From positions 169,974-233,973 of the forward strand of contig JBKEDC010000043.1 of the NCBI GenBank assembly GCA_047975205.1: a stretch of 64,000 nucleotides of DNA. Reading direction: 5' to 3'. The notes beneath the pieces were generated by a model that worked only from the letters and a program-made list of their open reading frames with translations, ran no database searches and was not told the origin of the DNA. Source of the DNA: JBKEDC01 sp047975205 (GTDB lineage: Bacteria > Bacteroidota > Bacteroidia > Bacteroidales > Prolixibacteraceae). Shown here piece by piece: positions 9,161 to 17,073 of the stretch. Position 1 is the stretch's first letter, and the number at the start of each line of letters is the position of its first letter. Both the position numbers and the translations under genes were made by a program.

Positions 9161-9203
9161 CAAAAAAACGAGGGGGAAAGCTTGTCGGATTAGCCTCCCC
9201 CTC
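9161..9203 (-). terminator. Terminator closing the cobalamin-riboswitch unit
   Basis: 8-bp GC-rich stem GAGGGGGA / TCCCCCTC followed on the minus strand by CGTTTTTTTG. It lies 45 nt after the stop of the 43-codon ORF and only ~37 nt before the exporter start. It therefore separates the riboswitch unit from the exporter, or attenuates read-through into it. Confidence 0.85.
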
Positions 9204-9248
9204 TCCTTTCAAGATAACAGTATATATTAATTACTCGAATTAATCATT

Positions 9249-9380
9249 TTAACCAAAAATTAACATGCAACATCTATTCTTAGATGCCTTTGGTGCACAA
9301 AAAGCATCGTGCAGCCTGACAAGCAGCTCATAAACTTCATATAAAAGTAAAAACAAACAAAAGTGTGTTACAATCATCAT
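9249..9380 (-). CDS. Cysteine-rich 43-residue small protein downstream of a cobalamin riboswitch
   Basis: This small ORF reads on the minus strand from tandem ATGs at 9380 to TAA at 9249. The peptide starts MMIVTHFCLFLLLYEVYELL, a hydrophobic segment that could be one membrane helix or a signal anchor. It continues VRLHDAFCAPKASKNRCCML and ends IFG. It has four cysteines (positions 8, 28, 37 and 38) and two histidines, with a basic stretch before the CC pair. It lies 40 nt downstream of a cobalamin aptamer with its own promoter and is followed by its own terminator, so it is the only candidate product of that transcript. I do not recognise the family. A metal- or corrinoid-related role is inference from context. 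It may instead be a leader peptide, or the region may act as RNA. Confidence 0.5.
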   Translation of the reverse strand: MMIVTHFCLFLLLYEVYELLVRLHDAFCAPKASKNRCCMLIFG

Positions 9381-9420
9381 TTAAGCTCCATTCCCCGAAA
9401 GCTCAAAACTATCATACATT

Positions 9421-9570
9421 GGCAGGTCTCCTGACTTATCCTACTTAAAACAAACCTTCCCATGTAAAAACACAGTGGTTATCGGGTATCGTTTTAAGCT
9501 TGCATAGGATTCACAGTAGCGGGTCTGCTCAGGATTCTCACCTGATTCCCTCTTCGTCATAATTGCCTGA
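9421..9570 (-). ncRNA. Cobalamin (AdoCbl-type) riboswitch
   Basis: On the minus strand the leader reads, in order, AGGGAATCAGGTGAGAATCC, then GCAGACCCGCTACTGTGA, CCACTGTG, TGGGAAGG and AAGTCAGGAGACCTGCC. These are the conserved blocks of the cobalamin aptamer, including the terminal B12 box at 9421-9437. The promoter box at 9595-9603 places the transcript start just upstream. In most Bacteroidetes this element controls B12 uptake (BtuB) or B12-dependent genes. Here no such gene follows, only a 43-codon ORF, a terminator and then a threonine/serine exporter. Confidence 0.93.
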
Positions 9571-9594
9571 ATAGCAATACTGAACCAACGTTCT

Positions 9595-9603
9595 GCAAAT
9601 ATA
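9595..9603 (-). promoter_or_regulatory. -7 promoter element of the riboswitch transcript
   Basis: TATATTTGC on the minus strand, a perfect TAnnTTTGY. The first aptamer block starts about 45 nt downstream, as expected for a riboswitch leader. Confidence 0.75.
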
Positions 9604-10063
9604 GTTGATTTTGTATTGGAATAGCAAGCTATTTTGCTCAGATTTTTTACGATTGATTATTTTTTCAGCACACACCTTCTTAATATAATGTGCAGACAGG
9701 TATAATTGTCTTCATTCTTAATCGAGAAATAGCAGAAAATACGCTCGGCAGACTCATTCCTGCCTGAGATTTCATACGAAAAATGCAATGTGTTTAATTT
9801 ATGTATTAATAACAGATTGAAAAACAACTCAGCGTCTTCATTCTATTCGAGAGAATAGTTAGAATATGATTCAAAAAATGAATATCTCGATGAAACACAC
9901 GCTAAAGAACAGAGCACAACAATCTGTGAAACAACAAATTAGAAATACCATTTATTGTAAAAACAAAAAGATGCAGAACATGAGCCAAATGCAGGATGGC
10001 AATAGACATAAGCTCTGTTTTCCGCAAACAAAGAAAAGGTGTCGAGATGCCAATTTATTTTAT
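9604..10063. other. Intergenic region between riboswitch and gyrB promoters
   Basis: About 460 bp between two divergent promoters. An open frame near 9866-10102 has a Lys/Gln/Asn-rich, non-protein-like composition and runs through the gyrB promoter. I see no RNA gene or repeat in it. Confidence 0.5.
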
Positions 10064-10072
10064 TATATTTGC
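10064..10072 (+). promoter_or_regulatory. -7 promoter element of gyrB
   Basis: TATATTTGC, a perfect TAnnTTTGY, 63 nt upstream of the ATG at 10135. It lies inside the longer open frame that begins at 10039 and so rules out that longer start. Confidence 0.7.
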
Positions 10073-10134
10073 CTTGTTATTTTGTTTTCAAAAGCAAAAT
10101 AGACTTTCATATAAACATATTTTCAACTCGATAT

Positions 10135-12090
10135 ATGAGCGAAGAATTAGAAAACAAATCAAGTAATTATGGTGCTGACAGCATTCAGGTTCTTGAAGGA
10201 TTAGAGGCAGTGCGCAAGCGTCCTGCCATGTATATTGGCGATGTGAACGAAAAAGGCTTACACCACCTTGTTTATGAGGTTGTAGATAATTCTATTGATG
10301 AAGCTTTAGCCGGCTACTGCAACAACATTGATGTTTTTATTAATGAAGACAATTCAATCACAGTCTGTGATGATGGCCGTGGTATTCCAACCGAAACCCA
10401 CTCTAAGGAGAAAAAATCAGCTCTTGAAGTTGTTATGACTGTGCTTCACGCCGGTGGTAAGTTCGATAAAGGATCATATAAAGTTTCGGGAGGATTGCAC
10501 GGTGTGGGTGTTTCATGTGTGAATGCCCTTTCAACACACCTAAAAGCTGAAGTATATCGCGAAGGTAAAATTTGGAATCAGGAGTTCAGTATCGGCAAGC
10601 CGCTTTACGATGCAAAAATAGTTGGCGAAACCGATAAAACAGGAACAACTGTAACCTTCAAGCCCGATAGCGACATATTCTTAACCACAGTATATAAATA
10701 TGATATCTTGGCAGGCAGATTACGCGAACTGGCGTTTTTGAATGCCGGTGTAAAGCTTATTCTTACCGACCGCCGCGAAAAAGATGAGGAAGGCAATTTC
10801 CGTACAGAAATTTTCTATTCCGAAAAGGGTTTAGCCGAATTTGTTGATTACCTTGACGGCACTCGCGAAAAACTCATTGAAGAGGTTATTCACATTATCA
10901 ATGAAAAAGGAGAAGTTCCGGTAGAAATAGCCATGAGCTATAACACGTCATTCTCTGAGAATATTCATTCTTATGTAAATAATATCAACACCATAGAAGG
11001 TGGTACTCACCTAACCGGTTTTCGCCGAGGATTGACTCGCACGTTGAAAAACTATGCCGATAATTCAGGCATGTTAGCAAAATTGAAGTTTGACATTTCA
11101 GGAGATGACTTCCGTGAGGGACTTACAGCCGTTGTTTCTGTGAAAGTGGCAGAACCTCAGTTTGAGGGTCAGACTAAAACAAAACTAGGAAACTCTGAGG
11201 TTTCGCTTCCTGTTGATCAAGCTGTGAGCGAAATGCTTAACAACTATTTGGAAGAGAATCCGAAGGCTGCCAAAGCCATTGTAAACAAAGTGATTCTTGC
11301 TGCTCAAGCTCGCCATGCCGCTCGTAAAGCTCGTGAATTGGTGCAACGTAAAAACGTGATGACTGGTGGTGGTTTACCGGGTAAGCTTGCCGATTGCTCA
11401 GATAAAAACGCTGAAAATTGTGAAGTGTATTTAGTGGAGGGAGATTCGGCAGGCGGAACTGCCAAGCAAGGTCGCGATCGTAAATTTCAAGCCATCTTAC
11501 CCCTACGCGGTAAAATCTTGAATGTGGAGAAAGCTCTTCAACACAAAGTATTAGAAAGCGAAGAGATTCGCAATATATTCACCGCATTAGGCGTTACTTT
11601 CGGAACTATTGATGATGAACGAGCAGTTAATATTGAAAAACTTCGTTATCACAAAGTTATTATCATGACCGATGCCGATGTTGACGGTGCACACATTGCT
11701 ACGCTGATCATGACATTCTTTTTCCGCTACATGCGTGAAATTGTTGAAAATGGCTATTTGTATATTGCTACTCCTCCGCTATACTTGGTGCGTAAGGGCA
11801 AGAAGCAAGAATATGCTTGGACAGAACAGCAGCGCCTACAGCTAATTCACGATTGGAACGAAGGCAAAGAAACCGGTGTTCACGTGCAACGCTATAAAGG
11901 TTTGGGTGAAATGAACGCCGAACAGCTTTGGGAAACTACCATGGATCCGGAAAGGCGCACACTTCGTCAGGTAACCATTGAAAATGCTGCTGAGGCCGAT
12001 CGTACTTTCAGCATGCTGATGGGTGATGAGGTTCCTCCTCGTCGTCAGTTCATTGAACAAAACGCTGTTTATGCCAATATCGATGCTTAA
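10135..12090 (+). CDS. gyrB: DNA gyrase subunit B
   Basis: This is the 651-residue ATPase subunit of gyrase, which introduces negative supercoils with GyrA. The N-terminal GHKL ATPase has EVVDNSIDEALAGYCNNI, DDGRGIPTETH and SGGLHGVGVSCVNALS. The central transducer contains TRTLKNYA, and QTKTKLGNSEV precedes the TOPRIM domain. That domain carries EGDSAGGTAKQGRDRKFQAI and MTDADVDGAHIATLI with its metal-binding acidic residues. It closes with the QRYKGLGEMNAEQLWETTM tail. There is no ~170-residue insertion of the E. coli type. The first 32 codons of the open frame before 10135 are not protein-like and overlap the promoter. gyrA is not in the window. Confidence 0.98.
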   Translation: MSEELENKSSNYGADSIQVLEGLEAVRKRPAMYIGDVNEKGLHHLVYEVVDNSIDEALAGYCNNIDVFINEDNSITVCDDGRGIPTETHSKEKKSALEVVMTVLHAGGKFDKGSYKVSGGLHGVGVSCVNALSTHLKAEVYREGKIWNQEFSIGKPLYDAKIVGETDKTGTTVTFKPDSDIFLTTVYKYDILAGRLRELAFLNAGVKLILTDRREKDEEGNFRTEIFYSEKGLAEFVDYLDGTREKLIEEVIHIINEKGEVPVEIAMSYNTSFSENIHSYVNNINTIEGGTHLTGFRRGLTRTLKNYADNSGMLAKLKFDISGDDFREGLTAVVSVKVAEPQFEGQTKTKLGNSEVSLPVDQAVSEMLNNYLEENPKAAKAIVNKVILAAQARHAARKARELVQRKNVMTGGGLPGKLADCSDKNAENCEVYLVEGDSAGGTAKQGRDRKFQAILPLRGKILNVEKALQHKVLESEEIRNIFTALGVTFGTIDDERAVNIEKLRYHKVIIMTDADVDGAHIATLIMTFFFRYMREIVENGYLYIATPPLYLVRKGKKQEYAWTEQQRLQLIHDWNEGKETGVHVQRYKGLGEMNAEQLWETTMDPERRTLRQVTIENAAEADRTFSMLMGDEVPPRRQFIEQNAVYANIDA

Positions 12091-12114
12091 GCATCTTTCT
12101 TTGATATAAGAACC

Positions 12115-12152
12115 AAAGCACCCTTAGTTAACTACTCCGGGTGCTTTTTTTA
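12115..12152 (+). terminator. gyrB terminator
   Basis: AAAGCACCC / GGGTGCTTT stem with a 15-nt loop and a T-run to 12152, 25 nt after the gyrB stop. Confidence 0.88.
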
Positions 12153-12181
12153 TTAAACTTATTATTGAACCTACATATATC

Positions 12182-12778
12182 ATGAAAAACATTTGTGTAT
12201 TCGCATCATCATCTGATGCATTAAAACAAATTTACAAAGATGAAGCACTCTTGCTTTCTCAACTCTTAGGCGAACATCAGCTCAATTTAGTAAATGGTGG
12301 AGCTAATGTCGGGCTCATGGAAGAGATGCTCAAAAAGGCTCAGGCATGCGGGGCTCAAACCATTGGCATCATTCCCGAGAAAATGGAAAAAGTAAACCTA
12401 ATCTCCTCACATATTGATGAACTCATCATAAGCAGCGATATGAAAGAACGTAAGGCCATCATGCGCCAACGCTCTGATGCCTTCATTGCTCTTGCCGGTG
12501 GTTTTGGCACATTGGAAGAAATTTTAGAAGTTATTACACTAAAACAGTTAGACTATCATAACAAGCCGATTGTGTTTATTAATACGAATGGTTTCTATGA
12601 TGATTTATTTCGTCAATTTGAGAAATCTTATGAAGAAAACTTTGCCAAGCCGGTTTATCAAACATTATACCATATAGCCGGCAATGCACATGAAGCCATG
12701 GAACACATATTGAACTACACAGAAAAGACCAGAGTTTCCAAATGGTTTGAAGTTCCTAATAACTCGTTAACAGAATAG
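12182..12778 (+). CDS. LOG family protein (TIGR00730-type nucleotide hydrolase)
   Basis: This 198-residue Rossmann-fold protein is of the LOG/YvdD type. These proteins hydrolyse cytokinin riboside monophosphates or related nucleotides to free base and ribose-5-phosphate. The signature is intact apart from one change: MRQRSDAFIALAGGFGTLEEI carries the active-site region, with AGGFGTLEE replacing the usual PGGxGTxxE. NGGANVGLMEEM is the N-terminal nucleotide-binding loop. A bacterial physiological role is not settled. It sits between gyrB and a DUF819 gene, separated from both by a terminator or promoter. Confidence 0.88.
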   Translation: MKNICVFASSSDALKQIYKDEALLLSQLLGEHQLNLVNGGANVGLMEEMLKKAQACGAQTIGIIPEKMEKVNLISSHIDELIISSDMKERKAIMRQRSDAFIALAGGFGTLEEILEVITLKQLDYHNKPIVFINTNGFYDDLFRQFEKSYEENFAKPVYQTLYHIAGNAHEAMEHILNYTEKTRVSKWFEVPNNSLTE

Positions 12779-12807
12779 CATTTTTTTGCATAATTTATTC
12801 TAAATGC

Positions 12808-12816
12808 TATTTTTGC
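12808..12816 (+). promoter_or_regulatory. -7 promoter element of the second DUF819 gene
   Basis: TATTTTTGC, a match to TAnnTTTGY, 27 nt upstream of the ATG at 12843. Confidence 0.55.
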
Positions 12817-12842
12817 TACCATTCAAAATCTAAATTCCCTTT

Positions 12843-14102
12843 ATGCATCACGGAGATCCGTTAATTACCAATGATGCCGTAACACTCGGTATCTTACTTG
12901 TCATGCTTGGTGGTATTTTTTATACCAGCTCACTTAAAAACTCCATTTTCACCAAATTCTACAAAGTAGTACCCATGCTTTTGCTGTGCTATTTTTTGCC
13001 TAGCTTGCTCACTACTTTCGGAATTGTTGATGGTGCAAACTCTAAATTATACTATATGGCTTCGCGCTATTTGCTGCCTGCCAGTTTAGTATTACTCACC
13101 CTAAGCATAGATTTAAAAGAAATATTTAAACTTGGGAATAAGGCAATTATCATGTTTCTTACGGGAACAGTAGGTATTATTATTGGCGGACCAATAGCCA
13201 TTTTAATTGCTTCCGCCATTAGTCCTGATTTAGTGGGAGGAAGCGGACCTGATGCTGTTTGGCGAGGAATGACCACTATTGCCGGCAGCTGGATTGGCGG
13301 CGGTGCAAATCAGGCTGCCATGTATGAAATATTTAAACCCTCGGATGCTTTATATTCCGTGATGATTACCATTGATGTTTTGGTTGCCGAAGTATGGATG
13401 GCATTTCTATTGATTGGAGTGGGAAGACATAAACAAATTGACCATTTTTTTAAAGCCGATGCCGGATCTGTGGAAAGATTGCGCGACAAAATGCATGAAT
13501 TCAGTCAACGCATAGCTCGTATTCCTTCAACCACCGATCTCATGGTCATTCTAGCTATTGGATTAGGTGCAACCGGACTCGCTCATTTTATTGCCGATTG
13601 GATTGCTCCATTTTTGGCTGCCCATGATTCTTCGGGACTCATGCAAAAGATGAGTTTAACATCAGGATTCTTTTGGCTGATTATTTTATCTACCGCTTTT
13701 GGCATTCTACTCTCTTTTACCAAGCTAAAAAGCTATGAAGGTGCCGGAGCTTCAAAAATTGGCACGATATTTATTTATGTTCTTGTGGCAACTATTGGTA
13801 TGAAAATGGATATCACCCAAATCTTTAAACACTTCGGTTTATTTGCCGTTGGTGCTATTTGGATGTTGATTCATGTGCTGCTCATGTTTTTTATGGCATG
13901 GCTGATAAAAGCTCCATTCTTCTTTTTAGCCGTAGGTAGTAAAGCAAATATCGGAGGGGCTGCCAGCGCACCCGTTGTAGCCGCAGCCTTTCACCCGTCG
14001 TTGGCCCCTGTCGGGGTTCTTCTTGCGGTATTGGGATATGTGCTCGGAACTTACGGTGCATGGCTTTGCGGATTACTTATGCAAGCAGCGTCAACAATGT
14101 AA
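12843..14102 (+). CDS. DUF819 family integral membrane protein
   Basis: A 419-residue polytopic membrane protein. Its family landmarks are very clear: SRYLLPASLVLLTLSIDLKE, FLTGTVGIIIGGPIAI, DAVWRGMTTIAGSWIGGGAN, and near the C-terminus VGSKANIGGAASAPVVAAAF followed by GYVLGTYGAWLCG. DUF819 proteins are presumed transporters and the substrate is not established. It belongs to a different subgroup from the DUF819 protein at 258-1559, sharing the repeat architecture but little direct identity. It has its own promoter and terminator and so is probably monocistronic. Confidence 0.85.
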   Translation: MHHGDPLITNDAVTLGILLVMLGGIFYTSSLKNSIFTKFYKVVPMLLLCYFLPSLLTTFGIVDGANSKLYYMASRYLLPASLVLLTLSIDLKEIFKLGNKAIIMFLTGTVGIIIGGPIAILIASAISPDLVGGSGPDAVWRGMTTIAGSWIGGGANQAAMYEIFKPSDALYSVMITIDVLVAEVWMAFLLIGVGRHKQIDHFFKADAGSVERLRDKMHEFSQRIARIPSTTDLMVILAIGLGATGLAHFIADWIAPFLAAHDSSGLMQKMSLTSGFFWLIILSTAFGILLSFTKLKSYEGAGASKIGTIFIYVLVATIGMKMDITQIFKHFGLFAVGAIWMLIHVLLMFFMAWLIKAPFFFLAVGSKANIGGAASAPVVAAAFHPSLAPVGVLLAVLGYVLGTYGAWLCGLLMQAASTM

Positions 14103-14112
14103 AATCTAAAAT

Positions 14113-14152
14113 AAAAGGGCTGTCTGAAATTTATCAGACAGCCCTTTTATTA
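14113..14152 (+). terminator. Terminator of the DUF819 gene
   Basis: 15-bp stem AAAAGGGCTGTCTGA / TCAGACAGCCCTTTT with a T-rich tail, 10 nt after the stop. It is near symmetric, so it could act in both directions. Confidence 0.88.
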
Positions 14153-14435
14153 TAATGCTTACGCCTTACTTGGTTATAGCACAGAGTCCTTATCTTTCAA
14201 TATTTTCTGAAGCAACTCTAGCCATATCTTTTGAACACACACGCTAACTGAAGTGCTTCATAGTCTTACTTGCCAGCAAGTTCTTTAATAAATTATTTTA
14301 ATTTAAAACATTCCAAAATTATAAAATACATATTTATTTTTTAAATCTCAGAAAAAAGTTTTAAATAGATAACCGAACTCTTGTTTTTTTTATATAACTT
14401 CGGAAGACTAATTTCAACAAAGTAGAAATGTAATT
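14153..14435. other. AT-rich intergenic region before a lipoprotein cluster
   Basis: About 280 bp with no coding frame of substance. Short hairpins such as CTTGCTGGCAAG-type and GAAGCACTTC are visible. The 14330-14400 segment is extremely A/T-rich. The start of the lipoprotein gene at 14436 has no convincing TAnnTTTG box; ATAACTTCGG near 14393 is a weak resemblance. Confidence 0.45.
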
Positions 14436-15180
14436 ATGAAAAATTTTATTCAAACAAAGCACATTTTATTTGCTTCCCTCATTTTGCTAGGGGGGGGTAA
14501 TTTCTTGTTCCTCTGAAGATGTAGGAACATTAAATGTTGAACCAAGTATTTCTAATAGAGTTAGGCTAATAGAGAATACCGATGTTCTTCCCTACATATC
14601 GGAGGACATGAAAAAGACAATAGCAATGATTGATACGGTTAAAGGAGCAATTCCTATTGAAAAATTGCTTTCATACAATAATAATCTTACGCCTCTTTCT
14701 GCAGCGTCGAAACCAAGTTTAAGCACTCGAGATATCTCCGGCATACATGATGATGGTACGTTTACTGTTGCAAAGGGTTATTCAAACAAGACCATGCTAT
14801 ACTCCGGAGTTAAAACAACAATAAGTACGGTGCAGGCTGCTAATTTTGGTTTTAAAACCGGCACCTATTACATTACGTGTGAGGCTATAAATGCTTTGGT
14901 TGCATATGATGATTCAGAATGGGAGTTCACTCCATTCATAGATGATAATGATATGGTGGGAATTGATCCTAATGATTTATCGAAACGCGGATACTATTTC
15001 GAAAAAATGCCTAGACAAAGATATAATCTTACCACATATTTATGGGGTCTTACAAGTAATGCCTCAACTCCGACTATGCCTGATTGGTGGATTCCTATGA
15101 ATCCGAATGACAAGCAAACACTGTATCCTACTGTTACCCAATTAGCCAAGCAGCTTCAATGGAGATTTTTTTCTGAATAA
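14436..15180 (+). CDS. Lipoprotein gene out of frame at a G8 tract (phase-variable or broken)
   Basis: From the ATG at 14436 the frame encodes a signal peptide (MKNFIQTKHILFASLILL). It then enters a run of eight G at 14490-14497 and stops 9 codons later. With seven G it would read GGVISCSSEDVG, a textbook Bacteroidetes lipobox, and continue uninterrupted to TAA at 15178-15180 for 247 residues. An internal ATG at 14608 opens the downstream part but lacks any export signal, so it is not a likely real start. The mature protein has no domain I know. Its C-terminus is aromatic-rich (PDWWIPMNPNDKQTLYP). It heads a cluster of three lipoprotein genes. The frameshift could be true phase variation, a null mutation or an assembly error. 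Confidence 0.65.
14490..14497 (+). repeat. G8 homopolymer tract
   Basis: Eight consecutive G in an otherwise A/T-rich gene, located exactly between the signal-peptide core and the lipobox. Loss of one G restores the reading frame. Confidence 0.9.
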
Positions 15181-15234
15181 TACACTTACAGCAATAAGAG
15201 ATGCTTGATTGCATCTCTTATTAAAAACACTATT

Positions 15235-16056
15235 ATGAAACTTATTTATTCTTTATCCATTATCTTTTTAATATCTGCATTGAGTAGTTGCAGTAAAGAT
15301 CCCGGCGACCCCACCCCTATACAGCCGGAGCCTCAGCTAGCCGTATGCTATTCATTTGAACACAGTAATGATAGCAAGCTAATTGAGGTCGGCGACACTA
15401 TTAACATGACTTGGACAGATTCTATTACTGTTTCAGTGGAAACCGGTGATAGTTTATCAATTAATGACTTAGTATTCGATTGTCCGGAAGGAATAAATAG
15501 CACCGATAAAGGTAAATATCAGTATCTAATCTCACCATCTGTGTCGGGTTTATTTCAAGTAGTTGTACTCATCAACACTTCTGATTCTGTGGTAGTCGAT
15601 AACTCATTCTATATAAATACACCCATAGTAACCTATTCTTTAGAAAATAGGAATGTCATGGATTTTAGCTATACAATTGATGTTGAGGATAACGAATTAA
15701 AAACAAAAATTTTAGATGATATCAAGCACGATGGTATGTCTTATCTCAAAACGATAGATCTCACATGCAATTCTCTTACTAGCGGCTCATACCTAGGCGT
15801 TGTTATACGATATAACGATACCATTCCCGGAAAATTCACCTCAACAAATACATTAGACCTAGAAGACTTTACTCTTGCCCATGATGGTTTTAATTACTAT
15901 GCCACGTTACCCATTGAAAAAGAATTTTCTGACGGCAGTGCCTTTTGCACTTTTAAACAGAACCTAACGAAAATGTATCAACAAAAATATGATTCTCCGG
16001 ATATAAAAGAAGTAAGTATTTCAACATCTCATTTGTATCGAAAGAGAACAAACTAG
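15235..16056 (+). CDS. Lipoprotein of unknown function, paralogue A
   Basis: A 273-residue exported lipoprotein: MKLIYSLSIIFLISALSSCS gives the signal and lipobox. It is followed by a Pro/Asp-rich linker (KDPGDPTPIQPEPQ) and a beta-rich body without a recognised domain. The ATG at 15235 is chosen because it starts the signal peptide; the frame is open back to 15205. The gene is a paralogue of the next one. Shared features are the ...DSxLKxKIxxD...INLSCNS-type region, the EFTSTD/KFTSTN motif and an almost identical C-terminal block (QNLT-MYQQKYDSPDIKEVSIS). No enzymatic motif is visible. A surface or adhesion role is only a guess. Confidence 0.7.
   Translation: MKLIYSLSIIFLISALSSCSKDPGDPTPIQPEPQLAVCYSFEHSNDSKLIEVGDTINMTWTDSITVSVETGDSLSINDLVFDCPEGINSTDKGKYQYLISPSVSGLFQVVVLINTSDSVVVDNSFYINTPIVTYSLENRNVMDFSYTIDVEDNELKTKILDDIKHDGMSYLKTIDLTCNSLTSGSYLGVVIRYNDTIPGKFTSTNTLDLEDFTLAHDGFNYYATLPIEKEFSDGSAFCTFKQNLTKMYQQKYDSPDIKEVSISTSHLYRKRTN
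15957..16023 (+). repeat. 67-bp conserved block, copy 1
   Basis: Starts ACAGAACCTAACG and ends AAGTAAGTATTTCA. It matches 16861-16927 at 66 of 67 positions, while the surrounding coding sequence of the two paralogues is strongly diverged. Confidence 0.9.
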
Positions 16057-16120
16057 AGATCGCTACTCACCAAACTATTTTTAAATTTATTTATCTAAAT
16101 GCAATTAATCACTCTGCGCC

Positions 16121-16957
16121 ATGAAAAACATAAAATTCATATATTTTCTTTTGTTTCTCTTTTCTATTGCATTCAGTAGTTGCAATAAAGATTTAGATGA
16201 ACCGACATCTGAATCTACGAATCATTTACGTCTATATTATTCGCATAATGATGATGAGAAACTGATCAAACCGGAAGATATTATCGATTTGACTTGGCTA
16301 GATACCATTCGTGTTCGTATAAAATCAGAAGATCCTTTTAAAATTACGCAACTCTTGCTAAACTGCCCTGAAAGCGTGTATAGAACAAACGAGGGTAACT
16401 ATCAATATACCCTTTCTGCTCCCCAATCAGGTCTTTTCGAAATAGATGTGTGTGCAGTATTGAGGGAAGAAGATGGGAGTGCAGATAGCGGCGTGTATGA
16501 AACTATAGATAATTCATTTTTCTTGCATGTACCCACAATAGATTATTCACTTCAAAGATATGCTCCAACCGAATATGTAATTGATGTTGAAGATAGTGCG
16601 CTAAAAGCAAAAATACAAAGCGATTTGAAACTTGATAGCTTATCTAATTTCAATACAATAAATCTTAGTTGCAACTCCCCTAGTGGAGGCGCATATCAAA
16701 GCCACATCGATAACTCAAGCAATGTCATTACCGGAGAATTTACATCAACAGATGTATCAAATTTAACTGATGCAACATTCATATATAATGGTTTCAAATA
16801 CCCATTTTCTTTTTCAGTAAGTGATTTATTTTCTAATGGAGATGCTTATTGTGTTTTAAAACAGAACCTAACGGAAATGTATCAACAAAAATATGATTCT
16901 CCGGATATAAAAGAAGTAAGTATTTCATTTAAAGTATTCCGGCATAGACTGAATTAA
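16121..16957 (+). CDS. Lipoprotein of unknown function, paralogue B
   Basis: A 278-residue exported lipoprotein with a signal peptide core (FLLFLFSIAFSS) and lipobox SSC at about residue 20, then an acidic linker (NKDLDEPTSEST). The overall arrangement mirrors the preceding gene: an N-terminal strand-rich region, IDVEDSALKAKIQSDLK, SCNSPSGGAYQS, GEFTSTD and the common C-terminal block. The two are presumably tandem duplicates that have diverged, except for the last ~22 residues, which are the same apart from one substitution. The 64-bp gap between them has no clear terminator, so they could be co-transcribed. Confidence 0.7.
   Translation: MKNIKFIYFLLFLFSIAFSSCNKDLDEPTSESTNHLRLYYSHNDDEKLIKPEDIIDLTWLDTIRVRIKSEDPFKITQLLLNCPESVYRTNEGNYQYTLSAPQSGLFEIDVCAVLREEDGSADSGVYETIDNSFFLHVPTIDYSLQRYAPTEYVIDVEDSALKAKIQSDLKLDSLSNFNTINLSCNSPSGGAYQSHIDNSSNVITGEFTSTDVSNLTDATFIYNGFKYPFSFSVSDLFSNGDAYCVLKQNLTEMYQQKYDSPDIKEVSISFKVFRHRLN
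16861..16927 (+). repeat. 67-bp conserved block, copy 2
   Basis: Differs from 15957-16023 only at 16874 (G instead of A), giving Glu rather than Lys. The conservation is at the nucleotide level, including third positions. Confidence 0.9.
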
Positions 16958-17073
16958 TTACAAATCATATTCATCTCGGTTTTATAATCTATCTATTTAA
17001 CAGCTGAAAAGTTCTTTCCTAGTGTTATGCTCTTTAACGAAAATACTAACTTAGCCGTTCAGATAAAATTTAT

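Noticed and set aside
9866..10102. Open frame of 78 codons upstream of gyrB
   Set aside because: Lys/Gln/Asn-rich without protein-like pattern, and it runs through the gyrB -7 box at 10064-10072.
10039..10134. N-terminal extension of GyrB
   Set aside because: The extension contains the gyrB promoter and lacks homology to GyrB N-termini; MSEELENKS at 10135 is the sensible start.
14608..15180. Cytoplasmic 190-residue protein starting at the internal ATG 14608
   Set aside because: The upstream sequence encodes a signal peptide and lipobox one base out of frame, so this is the C-terminal part of a frameshifted lipoprotein.
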